From Bacteroides mediterraneensis (GTDB taxonomy: Bacteria > Bacteroidota > Bacteroidia > Bacteroidales > Bacteroidaceae): a stretch of 64,000 nucleotides of DNA. A program made the translations under genes and the position numbers. The stretch covers positions 2,604,001 through 2,668,000 of the forward strand of contig NZ_DAJPEN010000001.1 of NCBI RefSeq assembly GCF_025993685.1, given 5' to 3'. The first letter of the stretch is position 1; each line of letters opens with the position of its first letter. The notes under the pieces were generated by a model, which ran no database searches, had not been told where the DNA came from, and saw only the letters and a list, made by a program, of their open reading frames with translations. Shown here one piece after another: positions 44,604 through 52,493 of this stretch.

Positions 44604-45824
44604 ATGAATGGAACAAACCTTTTTAAAATAGCTTTCCGGGCATTGGCTAACAACAAGCTCCGTGCTTTCCTGACCATGCTGGGAATCATTATCGGAGTAG
44701 CTTCCGTCATTGCCATGCTGGCCATCGGACAGGGCTCCAAACGGAGTATCCAGAAACAAATCTCCGAAATGGGTTCCAATATGATTATGATTCATCCGGG
44801 AGCCGAAATGCGGGGCGGTGTCCGTCAGGACCCGTCGAGCATGCAAACGCTGAAGCTGGAGAATTATGAGACTTTACGTGATGAGTGTATGTACCTGTCT
44901 GCCATCAGCCCGGATGTCTCTGCTTCCGGACAGCTGATTTCCGGCTCCAACAACTACCCTTCTTCGGTGAGCGGAGTAAGCCTCGGCTATCTGACCATCC
45001 GTCAGCTGACCGTGGAACAAGGGGACATGTTTACGGAAGAAGATATCCGTACGGCAGCAAAAGTGTGTGTCATTGGTAAAACCATTGTAGACAACCTGTT
45101 CCCCGACGGACAAGACCCGATTGGAAAGATTATCCGCTGCAACCAGGTTCCTCTCCGAGTAATCGGGGTGCTCAAGTCAAAAGGATACAACTCCATGGGT
45201 ATGGACCAGGATGACGTGGTACTGGCACCTTACAGCACGGTCATGAAACGTCTGCTAGCCCAGACCTATCTGAGCGGTATCTTTGCTTCCGCCCTGACGG
45301 AAGACATGACGGAAGAAGCCGTTGACGAAATCACGAATATCCTCAGAAGGGAACACAAACTGAAAGAAACGGACGACGATGACTTCACCATCCGTACACA
45401 GCAGGAACTCAGCTCTATGCTGAATACCACCACCGACCTGATGACTACCTTACTGGCCTGTATCGCAGGAATCTCCCTGGTGGTAGGAGGTATCGGTATC
45501 ATGAACATCATGTACGTCAGTGTAACCGAACGTACACGCGAAATCGGGCTCCGTATGTCTGTGGGTGCGAGAGGAGTGGATATTCTGTCACAATTCCTGA
45601 TAGAATCCATCCTGATCAGTATCACCGGAGGGTTGATTGGAGTGATTCTGGGATGTGGAGCCAGCTTCATCATCAAGACAGTTGCCCATTGGCCTGTATT
45701 CATCCAACCGTGGAGTGTACTGCTCTCGTTTGCCGTATGTACGTTCACCGGTGTGTTCTTCGGGTGGTATCCGGCCAAGAAAGCGGCCGACCTGGATCCG
45801 ATTGAAGCACTGCGCTATGAATAA
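44604..45824 (+). CDS. MacB/FtsX-type ABC transporter permease
   Basis: The 406-residue protein has one N-terminal membrane helix (LRAFLTMLGIIIGVASVIAM), a large periplasmic domain (about 45-280), and three C-terminal helices with GIGIMNIMYVSVTERTREIG. This is the MacB topology without the ATPase. It ends with the family's KKAADLDPIEALRYE. It is the last gene of the efflux operon; a strong hairpin terminator follows. The substrate is unknown. Macrolides, peptides or lipids are possible from family knowledge. Confidence 0.94.
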   Translation: MNGTNLFKIAFRALANNKLRAFLTMLGIIIGVASVIAMLAIGQGSKRSIQKQISEMGSNMIMIHPGAEMRGGVRQDPSSMQTLKLENYETLRDECMYLSAISPDVSASGQLISGSNNYPSSVSGVSLGYLTIRQLTVEQGDMFTEEDIRTAAKVCVIGKTIVDNLFPDGQDPIGKIIRCNQVPLRVIGVLKSKGYNSMGMDQDDVVLAPYSTVMKRLLAQTYLSGIFASALTEDMTEEAVDEITNILRREHKLKETDDDDFTIRTQQELSSMLNTTTDLMTTLLACIAGISLVVGGIGIMNIMYVSVTERTREIGLRMSVGARGVDILSQFLIESILISITGGLIGVILGCGASFIIKTVAHWPVFIQPWSVLLSFAVCTFTGVFFGWYPAKKAADLDPIEALRYE

Positions 45825-45867
45825 AAAAATAACCGAACTACTTTGTTCTTCATAACTTTGGTTTCCT

Positions 45868-45932
45868 GTCCGGCCGTCTATTTATACCGTAAATAATCAC
45901 TATTTACGGTGTGCGACGGCCGGACTTTTCTT
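45868..45932 (+). terminator. Nested-stem terminator after the MacAB operon
   Basis: The outer stem GTCCGGCCGTC (45868-45878) and GACGGCCGGAC (45915-45925) encloses a second perfect stem, ACCGTAAATA (45886-45895) and TATTTACGGT (45901-45910). TTTTCTT follows. A -7 box, TATCTTTG, for the downstream kinase gene lies at 45942-45949. Confidence 0.88.
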
Positions 45933-45966
45933 AAAAAATCGTATCTTTGCTTTAAATCAATCCGAT

Positions 45967-47046
45967 ATGGTGCATATAACTCATAACAAACACCGCTTAC
46001 TGGAATTAATCATCCACACAATATGCTGGGGATTATTCTTCGGGTTTCCGCTGTTTTTTACCCAACACGACAACGGGAATATCGACTGGAAAGAATTTAT
46101 CAATCATTCTGGAGTTTCTCTTTCCTTCTTTGTCATTTTTTATGTCAATTACCTGATTCTGATTCCCCAAATACTATTCAAAGAGCATATCGGACGTTTT
46201 ATTCTGCTGAACCTTGTGCTTATTCTTGTCGTTTCCATCGGATTACGCTACTGGCACAACATGCTTGCATTTCCGCCTCCTGTACGTCCACGCTCTTATC
46301 TCCCTCCCCAATATATCTTTTATATAAGAGACATTACCAGTATGATTTTTATGGTAGGGTTGAGTGTGGCCATCCGGATGAGTCTCCGTTGGAGTGCTAC
46401 GGAACTGGCGCGCCGGGAAGCAGTGAAAAGCCGTACGGAAGCAGAACTTAAGAACCTCCGCAACCAACTGAATCCTCATTTCTTGCTGAATACGCTGAAC
46501 AATATCTATGCGCTCACTGCATTCGATACGGAAAAGGCCCAGCAAGCTATCCAGGAGCTCAGCAAGCTGCTACGGTACGTGCTGTACGACAACCAGGAGA
46601 ATTTTGTTCCTCTCACCAAAGAAGTGGAATTCATACGGAACTACATCGAACTGATGCGTATCCGGGTTTCTTCTCAGGTGAAAATCAGCACACATTTCCA
46701 AATCCATCCGGACAGTCAGAGCCCTGTGGCTCCCTTGCTGTTCATTTCACTGATAGAAAATGCCTTCAAGCACGGAGTATCCCCCACAGCACCCAGTTTT
46801 ATCGACATCACATTAACTGAAAAAGAGAACAAAATCCACTGTATAATACGCAACAGCAACTACCCCAAAAGTGCCACTGACAAAAGCGGATCGGGTATCG
46901 GACTGGAACAGGTACAAAAAAGACTGGAATTGCTGTATGCCGGACATTACGAATGGCAACATCAGGTCAGTCCCGACCAGAAAGAATACAGTTCGGTTTT
47001 AACAATTGATATTCCAGAAACTAATCATAAAAAAACAATGCCATGA
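45967..47046 (+). CDS. LytS-type sensor histidine kinase
   Basis: This membrane sensor kinase has 359 residues. Four hydrophobic segments fill about residues 10-145. A short coiled coil and the His_kinase domain follow, with the phosphoacceptor His171 in LNPHFLLNTLNNIYAL. The ATPase domain has the N-box ENAFKHG and G-box GSGIGLEQVQKRL. No periplasmic sensor domain is present, so it may sense a membrane signal. Its stop overlaps the start of the response regulator gene by 4 bp (ATGA). It lies downstream of the efflux operon, which may be its target. Confidence 0.94.
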   Translation: MVHITHNKHRLLELIIHTICWGLFFGFPLFFTQHDNGNIDWKEFINHSGVSLSFFVIFYVNYLILIPQILFKEHIGRFILLNLVLILVVSIGLRYWHNMLAFPPPVRPRSYLPPQYIFYIRDITSMIFMVGLSVAIRMSLRWSATELARREAVKSRTEAELKNLRNQLNPHFLLNTLNNIYALTAFDTEKAQQAIQELSKLLRYVLYDNQENFVPLTKEVEFIRNYIELMRIRVSSQVKISTHFQIHPDSQSPVAPLLFISLIENAFKHGVSPTAPSFIDITLTEKENKIHCIIRNSNYPKSATDKSGSGIGLEQVQKRLELLYAGHYEWQHQVSPDQKEYSSVLTIDIPETNHKKTMP

Positions 47047-47774
47047 CAATCAAATGCGCCATTATTGATGATGAACCCTTAGCACTCGGATTGCTGGAAA
47101 GCTATGTAAAGAAAACCCCTTCACTGGAACTATGCGGAGCGTATTCCAGTGCCATTCAGGCCATGGAACTCCTGAACGGACATCCGGTGGACTTAATTTT
47201 TCTGGACATCCAGATGCCGGAACTGAACGGACTGGAATTTTCCAAAATAATACCGAACAGTACACGCATCATCTTCACAACTGCCTTCGGGCAATATGCT
47301 TTAGACGGTTATAAGGTAAATGCCCTTGATTATCTGCTCAAGCCTATCAGCTATACAGATTTCATGACAGCCGTCAACAAAGCCGTACAATGGTTCGAGC
47401 TCTGTCAAAAAGCTGAAAATGCGTCCGAAGAAATACAGTCTTCTGAAGATTTGAAATATATTTATGTAAAAAGCGACTACAAACTGATCCAAATAGAACT
47501 GGATAAGATTCTTTATATAGAAGGACTCAAAGATTACATTAAAATTCACTTGGAAGACAATCCCCGCCCGATTCTGTCATTGGTCAGCATGAAAATGATG
47601 GAAGACAAACTACCCGCCAACCGCTTCATCCGGATTCATCGGTCTTTCATTGTGCAAAAACAAAAAATTAAAATTATAGAAAAAGGAAGAATTGTTTTCG
47701 GGAAAGACTACATTCCGATATCCGACAGCTACAAGCAGGAGCTCCAAAATTATGTTAATAAACATACTATTTAA
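47043..47774 (+). CDS. LytTR-family response regulator
   Basis: The 243-residue protein has an N-terminal receiver domain with phosphoacceptor Asp55 in LIFLDIQMPEL and the lysine in LKPISYTDF. The C-terminal LytTR DNA-binding domain contains YIYVKSDYKLIQIELDKILYIEG and FIRIHRSFIV. It is translationally coupled to the kinase gene. LytTR regulators usually act on nearby promoters, so the efflux operon, or the small-RNA-like unit just downstream, are candidates. Confidence 0.95.
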   Translation: MTIKCAIIDDEPLALGLLESYVKKTPSLELCGAYSSAIQAMELLNGHPVDLIFLDIQMPELNGLEFSKIIPNSTRIIFTTAFGQYALDGYKVNALDYLLKPISYTDFMTAVNKAVQWFELCQKAENASEEIQSSEDLKYIYVKSDYKLIQIELDKILYIEGLKDYIKIHLEDNPRPILSLVSMKMMEDKLPANRFIRIHRSFIVQKQKIKIIEKGRIVFGKDYIPISDSYKQELQNYVNKHTI

Positions 47775-47832
47775 AAATCTGTTGTTTTTTCAACATTTTT
47801 TTCTGAAACAATCCAATTTTTTACTGATTTTC

Positions 47833-47864
47833 TTTGGCTACAATCAATCTAAACCCTATATTTG
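47833..47864 (+). promoter_or_regulatory. Strong promoter with no protein gene downstream
   Basis: TTTG (47833-47836) and TATATTTG (47857-47864) are separated by 20 bp, an exact consensus match. The transcript would begin near 47871. No credible reading frame follows before the terminator at 47944-47983. Confidence 0.7.
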
Positions 47865-47870
47865 TAGCGT

Positions 47871-47983
47871 ACATAATAAAAACGGAAGTTGTGAAACTTC
47901 CTTTAGAATAGTTTAGTTAAGTCTAGTTTAGTTTTTGTGTTGTGATACTCCTGCTAATAGTGATTAGCGGGAGTATCTTTTTT
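47871..47983 (+). ncRNA. Candidate small RNA of about 110 nt
   Basis: The unit lies between the LytTR gene and queE. It starts about 7 bp after a consensus promoter. It holds a 5' hairpin, GGAAGTT (47884-47890) and AACTTCC (47895-47901) with a GTGA loop. An unpaired A/U/G stretch with TTTAGTT/TAGTTTAG repeats follows, then a strong terminator hairpin. No frame of useful length with a start codon is present. This architecture is that of a trans-acting small RNA. It matches no named family I know. The rest of the 331-bp gap (47984-48105) shows no further clear feature. Confidence 0.6.
47944..47983 (+). terminator. Intrinsic terminator of the candidate small RNA
   Basis: GATACTCC-T-GCTAAT (47944-47958) pairs with ATTAGC-G-GGAGTATC (47963-47977) around an AGTG loop. 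The single opposed T and G can form a G-U pair. Six Ts follow. Confidence 0.9.
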
Positions 47984-48105
47984 ATTTTCGGAAAAACACC
48001 CGACCAAGCTCAAAAATATGTTTATTAACAATTCCCCTCGCGAAAGTTGTTAAAAAACAACAATAGGGCAAAAATGCATATTCTTACAATTTGTATAAAA
48101 AAAAC

Positions 48106-48651
48106 TCAGGGAATAGCAATCAATTTATGAACTTGTAAACTTAAACGCCAGACAGGATGTGCCTTTATATAATCCACCACTTCTGAAGTATTCATACAAG
48201 AACAAGGTTGCAAGAAATAAACAGAGGCCGGTATCTGCAAATACGGCTCCACCTCTTGCCCTTGATAAACGACCTTTATTTCATCGACCTTCTGCACACA
48301 CAACTGCGTACCTTGTTTGGGTGAGCAAGTCACCCAGTCAATAGCCTCAGGAAGCACACGGGTTCCATTCGTTTCTATACACACATATTTTCCTGCCGCA
48401 TGAAGGACTGCGACCAGATTGTTGTCCACCCACAACCCCGGTTCACCTCCCGTCAAAATCACCATTCTACAAGGATATTTCTCTACCTCCTCCAGAATTT
48501 CTTCATCCGACATCATTCTCCCCTGCTCATGCTGCGTATCACAAAAATCACATTTCAAATTACATCCCGCGAAACGGACAAAAACTGCAGGTGTACCTAC
48601 ATGAAAGCCTTCCCCTTGGAGGCTATAAAAAATCTCATTAATCTTTTTCAT
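48106..48651 (-). CDS. queE: 7-carboxy-7-deazaguanine synthase
   Basis: QueE is a radical-SAM enzyme that contracts the 6-carboxytetrahydropterin ring in queuosine synthesis. The 181-residue protein begins with the family motif FYSLQGEGFHVGTPAVFVR. It has the cluster-binding cysteines C30, C34 and C37 in CNLKCDFC. A GGEP SAM motif follows (ILTGGEPGLW). It overlaps queD by 14 bp, consistent with acting on QueD's product. Confidence 0.96.
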   Translation of the reverse strand: MKKINEIFYSLQGEGFHVGTPAVFVRFAGCNLKCDFCDTQHEQGRMMSDEEILEEVEKYPCRMVILTGGEPGLWVDNNLVAVLHAAGKYVCIETNGTRVLPEAIDWVTCSPKQGTQLCVQKVDEIKVVYQGQEVEPYLQIPASVYFLQPCSCMNTSEVVDYIKAHPVWRLSLQVHKLIAIP

Positions 48652-48970
48652 AAATTACGGTGTTTCCTTCAGACTCACAGACTTCCACTCTCACACAATG
48701 GGGTACACGCTCACAAATCCATCGAGCTATATTTTCGGCCGTCGGATTGCAAGGCAACACATCATTCAGGTTCTTATGGTCCAACTGTCCCTTTACCACC
48801 TCTTTAATATGCGTGAAATCTACCACCATACCATCTGCATTCAACTTTGCCGACTGGCAATAAACCGTAATAATCCAATTGTGACCATGCAGGTTTTCAC
48901 ACTTGCTTTCATAGGAAAGTTCCAGACGATGAGAAGCAGAAATCTCCATCCGTTTAATAACAGTATACAT
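48638..48970 (-). CDS. queD: 6-carboxy-5,6,7,8-tetrahydropterin synthase
   Basis: QueD makes 6-carboxytetrahydropterin from dihydroneopterin triphosphate, the step before QueE. The 110-residue protein shows the zinc histidines H14 (SASHRL), H28 and H30 (NLHGHNW) and the catalytic Cys24. Length is typical. A -7 box, TACCTTTG, lies at 49037-49030 on the minus strand, giving a two-gene operon queD-queE. queC is not in the window. Confidence 0.95.
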   Translation of the reverse strand: MYTVIKRMEISASHRLELSYESKCENLHGHNWIITVYCQSAKLNADGMVVDFTHIKEVVKGQLDHKNLNDVLPCNPTAENIARWICERVPHCVRVEVCESEGNTVIYEKD

Positions 48971-49127
48971 AACAATTTGATTTTTAAAAGATTAAAAACT
49001 CCGCATTTAATGTCACCTCAATGCAATTACAAAGGTAAAAAGAATTATCAGACAGAAAAAATTCATGTACAAAGATTTGCACGACCATCAAAACTCACAA
49101 TTTTTAATAAAATACGCAACAAATATT

Positions 49128-49157
49128 TTTGAATTTCCAATCAATACAGTATATTTG
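49128..49157 (+). promoter_or_regulatory. Promoter of the coiled-coil/zapA operon
   Basis: TTTG (49128-49131) and TATATTTG (49150-49157) are 18 bp apart. The predicted start is near 49164, which rules out the longer reading of the downstream gene from 49129. Confidence 0.65.
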
Positions 49158-49179
49158 TATATACTTTTTTGATATACGA

Positions 49180-49473
49180 ATGACGGAAGAGGACAAAAAA
49201 CTGTTGCATACTTTCGAAGGCAGGTTAAGGCAATTGCTGTTTCTTTATGAGGAACTGGAAAAAGAAAACCTTTCATTAAGAAAAGAAATTGACGCGAAAA
49301 ATACGGAAATCGACGAATTAAAGAACAGTTGGAAAGAATTGGAAACCAAGTATATCAACTTGAAAAACGCCCGTATCCTCAGTATCAACGACAATGACCT
49401 CCGCGATACCAAACAAAGGCTGGCGAAACTTGTGCGTGAAGTCGATAAATGCATCGCTTTGCTGAATGAATAA
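49180..49473 (+). CDS. Small coiled-coil protein upstream of zapA
   Basis: From MTEEDKKLLHTFE the protein has 97 residues. Residues about 10-60 form a strong coiled coil (LFLYEELEKENLSLRKEI), followed by a second helix ending in LVREVDKCIALL. No enzyme motif is present. It lies 26 bp before zapA and shares its promoter, so it is probably a division protein, perhaps a functional counterpart of ZapB. That role is inferred only from context and shape. Confidence 0.75.
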   Translation: MTEEDKKLLHTFEGRLRQLLFLYEELEKENLSLRKEIDAKNTEIDELKNSWKELETKYINLKNARILSINDNDLRDTKQRLAKLVREVDKCIALLNE

Positions 49474-49499
49474 GACAAAACGGTAAAGTATATACTTTT

Positions 49500-49805
49500 A
49501 TGGACGAGAAAAAGAGATTTAATCTACTAATTGACAACGAACGTTATCCTGTGTCCATATTCCCATCGGAAGAGGAAGGATATCGGGAAGCTGCCAAACA
49601 GATTAACTATAAACTAAATAAATACCGCAGTGCATTTCCGGAATTCAACAGCATACAGCATTGGAAAATGGTGGCACTCGATTTAGCGTATGAAAATACA
49701 TCCATGAAGGACAGGAATGATACCCGTCCATACATGGAAAAACTAAAGGAACTGGATGAGGATATTGAAAAATGTATCCAACAAAGCCAAAGCAAAGGTT
49801 TATAG
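49500..49805 (+). CDS. zapA: Cell division protein ZapA
   Basis: ZapA bundles FtsZ filaments at midcell. The 101-residue protein has the short N-terminal beta hairpin (RFNLLIDNERYPVSIFPSEE), then EGYREAAKQINYKLNKYR and a long C-terminal helix. This matches ZapA in size and pattern. It shares a transcript with the coiled-coil gene. A long hairpin separates it from rny. Confidence 0.9.
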   Translation: MDEKKRFNLLIDNERYPVSIFPSEEEGYREAAKQINYKLNKYRSAFPEFNSIQHWKMVALDLAYENTSMKDRNDTRPYMEKLKELDEDIEKCIQQSQSKGL

Positions 49806-49834
49806 AAAGAAGACGTTTATTTTAAAGTAGTTTC

Positions 49835-49885
49835 ACGCATAAGCTTGACCTGAAGGGGTTCCGACGGAAAAGCTTATGCGTTTTT
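49835..49885 (+). terminator. Structured hairpin between zapA and rny
   Basis: A perfect 12-bp stem, ACGCATAAGCTT (49835-49846) and AAGCTTATGCGT (49870-49881), ends in a run of Ts. The 23-nt loop contains TTCC-GAC-GGAA, which can form its own small hairpin. It is probably a terminator for zapA, but the long ordered loop could be a regulatory element in the rny leader. Confidence 0.7.
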
Positions 49886-49909
49886 ATTTATATATTTAAA
49901 TTAATTATA

Positions 49910-51445
49910 ATGTTGACGACAGTAATACTAGCGATTGTGGCCTTCCTGGTGGGAGGTGCATTGTCGTATGGATTCTTTAAGTATGGCTTAAAGACGAAAT
50001 ATGACACCATTATCAAAGAAGCCGAAACGGAGGCTGAAGTTATCAAGAAAAACAAGCTTCTGGAAGTAAAAGAGAAATTTCTGAATAAAAAAGCCGATTT
50101 GGAAAAAGAAGTGGCTCAGCGAAACCAAAAAATCCAGCAGGCGGAAAACAAACTGAAGCAACGTGAAATGGTGCTCAACCAGAAAAACGAAGAACTTCAA
50201 CGCAAACGCAATGAGACTGAAGCTATCAAAGAGAATCTGGACGCACAGCTGGTAATCATAGAAAAGAAAAAAGAAGAACTGGACAACTTGCAGTCACAGG
50301 AAAGAGAAAAGCTGGAAACCATCTCTGGACTGTCGGCAGAGGAAGCCAAAGAACGCTTGGTGGAATCACTGAAGGAAGAAGCCAAAACACAAGCGCAGTC
50401 TTACATCAATGATATCATGGACGATGCCAAGCTTACTGCCAACCGTGAAGCCAAGCGTATTGTTATCCAGTCTATCCAAAGAGTGGCAACTGAAACCGCC
50501 ATTGAAAACTCTGTCACTGTATTTCATATAGAATCAGACGAAATCAAGGGACGTATCATCGGACGTGAGGGACGTAACATCCGTGCCTTGGAAGCTGCCA
50601 CGGGTGTAGAAATTGTAGTGGACGACACCCCGGAAGCCATCGTACTTTCTGCCTTCGACCCGGTTCGCCGTGAAATTGCCCGTCTGGCCTTGCACCAGCT
50701 GGTAACCGACGGACGTATCCACCCGGCACGTATTGAAGAAGTGGTAGCCAAGGTACGCAAACAGGTGGAAGATGAAATCATTGAAACCGGTAAACGTACT
50801 ACTATCGACCTGGGTATCCACGGTCTGCATCCAGAACTGATCCGTATCATCGGTAAGATGAAATACCGTTCTTCTTACGGACAGAACCTGCTGCAACATG
50901 CACGTGAAACAGCCAACTTATGTGCCGTAATGGCTTCCGAACTGGGATTGAATCCGAAGAAAGCCAAGCGTGCCGGTCTGTTGCACGATATCGGTAAAGT
51001 ACCCGATGAGGAACCAGAATTGCCACATGCATTGCTGGGTATGAAACTGGCTGAAAAATACAAAGAAAAAGCGGATATCTGCAATGCCATCGGTGCACAC
51101 CACGATGAAGTGGAAATGACCAGTCTTTTGGCACCTATCGTCCAGGTCTGTGATGCCATCTCCGGAGCACGCCCGGGAGCACGCCGTGAAATCGTAGAAG
51201 CTTACATCAAGCGTTTGAACGACCTTGAACAGCTGGCTATGTCTTATCCGGGTGTAACCAAGACCTATGCCATCCAGGCGGGACGTGAGCTCCGTGTCAT
51301 TGTGGGGGCCGACAAGATTGACGACAAACAGACGGAAAGCTTGTCGACAGAAATCGCCAAGAAGATTCAAGATGAAATGACCTACCCGGGACAAGTAAAA
51401 ATCACGGTTATCCGTGAAACCCGTGCGGTCAGCTTCGCGAAATAA
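49910..51445 (+). CDS. rny: Ribonuclease Y
   Basis: RNase Y is a membrane-anchored endoribonuclease that starts mRNA decay. The 511-residue protein has one N-terminal membrane helix (about 2-22) and a long coiled coil (about 30-170). A KH RNA-binding domain follows (EIKGRIIGREGRNIRALEAA), and then an HD domain with H359-D360 in LLHDIGK. It ends ITVIRETRAVSFAK. Length is typical. It is a single gene between the zapA hairpin and a strong bidirectional terminator. Confidence 0.97.
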   Translation: MLTTVILAIVAFLVGGALSYGFFKYGLKTKYDTIIKEAETEAEVIKKNKLLEVKEKFLNKKADLEKEVAQRNQKIQQAENKLKQREMVLNQKNEELQRKRNETEAIKENLDAQLVIIEKKKEELDNLQSQEREKLETISGLSAEEAKERLVESLKEEAKTQAQSYINDIMDDAKLTANREAKRIVIQSIQRVATETAIENSVTVFHIESDEIKGRIIGREGRNIRALEAATGVEIVVDDTPEAIVLSAFDPVRREIARLALHQLVTDGRIHPARIEEVVAKVRKQVEDEIIETGKRTTIDLGIHGLHPELIRIIGKMKYRSSYGQNLLQHARETANLCAVMASELGLNPKKAKRAGLLHDIGKVPDEEPELPHALLGMKLAEKYKEKADICNAIGAHHDEVEMTSLLAPIVQVCDAISGARPGARREIVEAYIKRLNDLEQLAMSYPGVTKTYAIQAGRELRVIVGADKIDDKQTESLSTEIAKKIQDEMTYPGQVKITVIRETRAVSFAK

Positions 51446-51452
51446 AACCATA

Positions 51453-51487
51453 AAAAATCCGGAATGAAAAGATTCCGGATTTTTTTA
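51453..51487. terminator. Bidirectional terminator between rny and patatin gene
   Basis: ATCCGGAAT (51457-51465) and ATTCCGGAT (51472-51480) form a perfect stem. It is flanked by a run of As on the left and Ts on the right, which serves both converging genes. Confidence 0.92.
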
Positions 51488-51501
51488 TTTTTCAAAAGCA
51501 C

Positions 51502-52368
51502 TCATTTCTTTTCTTCCTCCAATAACGGCAACAACACCTTCTCGGCACTGGCATAACCCTCCTCATACAAATCGGTCAATTTCTTCACATCTTTTTCTAT
51601 CCGATTCACCACAACCTTCTTTTCCGGACGAATGGCGATGATACGTCCTTCATCTTCCAATTTCTCCACCAGCTCCAATTGCTCATTATATACCGCACAC
51701 CGCCTGCTAAGCAACAATCTCAAACGAGGATAACGGCGATAAATAAACCGAGGCACCCGAATGTCCTTTTCCGACTTACGATATCCCCTGTTACGGGTCA
51801 GAACCACGACATTCCGCTCATATCCTTGCGATATTGCACGTAAAACCGGAATAGAATCCACAATCCCTCCATCCAGCATCGGACGTCCATCCACGTACGC
51901 AATCGGACAAACGTAGGGCAAGCTACTGGAAGCCTTAGCGATATCAACCAAACGTTCACGGTCCCGTCCTTTTTTCTCCTCCAGATAACAAGCTCTTCCT
52001 GTGACACAGTTGGTTGTCACCATCTCAAACCGTGCCGGGTTATTGAAATATGCTTCATAATCAAAAGGTAAAATCTGACTTGGGAACAAATCATAAAGCA
52101 AGTGCTGATCCAAGATGCTATGTTGATACCACAAATACTTCAATCCGATGTAATGATACTTATCCAGCATATCAATATTGCTGAACTTGGCACGACCACG
52201 CTGGTGAGACATGTACGACAAGCCGTTGCAGGCCCCTGCAGAAACACCTATCACATAAGGGAATTCCAAATTATGATCCATCATGAAATCCAGAACTCCG
52301 CACGTGAACACACCGCGCATGCCTCCACCTTCAAGAACCAATCCAGTTTTTTCAAAGTCTAGTTTCAT
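51502..52368 (-). CDS. Patatin-like phospholipase family protein
   Basis: This probable cytoplasmic lipid acyl hydrolase has 288 residues. It shows the oxyanion loop EGGGMRGVFTCGVL, nucleophile Ser43 in GVSAG, and catalytic Asp166 in MLDGGIVDSIP. These are the Ser-Asp dyad features of the patatin family, YjjU-like group. No signal peptide is present. A -7 box, TATATTTG, lies at 52407-52400 on the minus strand, divergent from the aminopeptidase P gene. The substrate is not known. Confidence 0.92.
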   Translation of the reverse strand: MKLDFEKTGLVLEGGGMRGVFTCGVLDFMMDHNLEFPYVIGVSAGACNGLSYMSHQRGRAKFSNIDMLDKYHYIGLKYLWYQHSILDQHLLYDLFPSQILPFDYEAYFNNPARFEMVTTNCVTGRACYLEEKKGRDRERLVDIAKASSSLPYVCPIAYVDGRPMLDGGIVDSIPVLRAISQGYERNVVVLTRNRGYRKSEKDIRVPRFIYRRYPRLRLLLSRRCAVYNEQLELVEKLEDEGRIIAIRPEKKVVVNRIEKDVKKLTDLYEEGYASAEKVLLPLLEEEKK

Positions 52369-52493
52369 ACTCCGTCTTTTTAAAGTAACCTTGGAATTGC
52401 AAATATATGTTTTTCCAATACATTCCAGCCATTTTTTCTATTTTATTTACTACATTTGCAACATTATTTTCACACATGTGATATTAAAATGTA

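Noticed and set aside
49806..49909. 6S RNA gene next to zapA, as in enterobacteria
   Set aside because: The gap is only 104 nt, too short for 6S RNA (about 180 nt), and lacks the long open central bubble flanked by stems.
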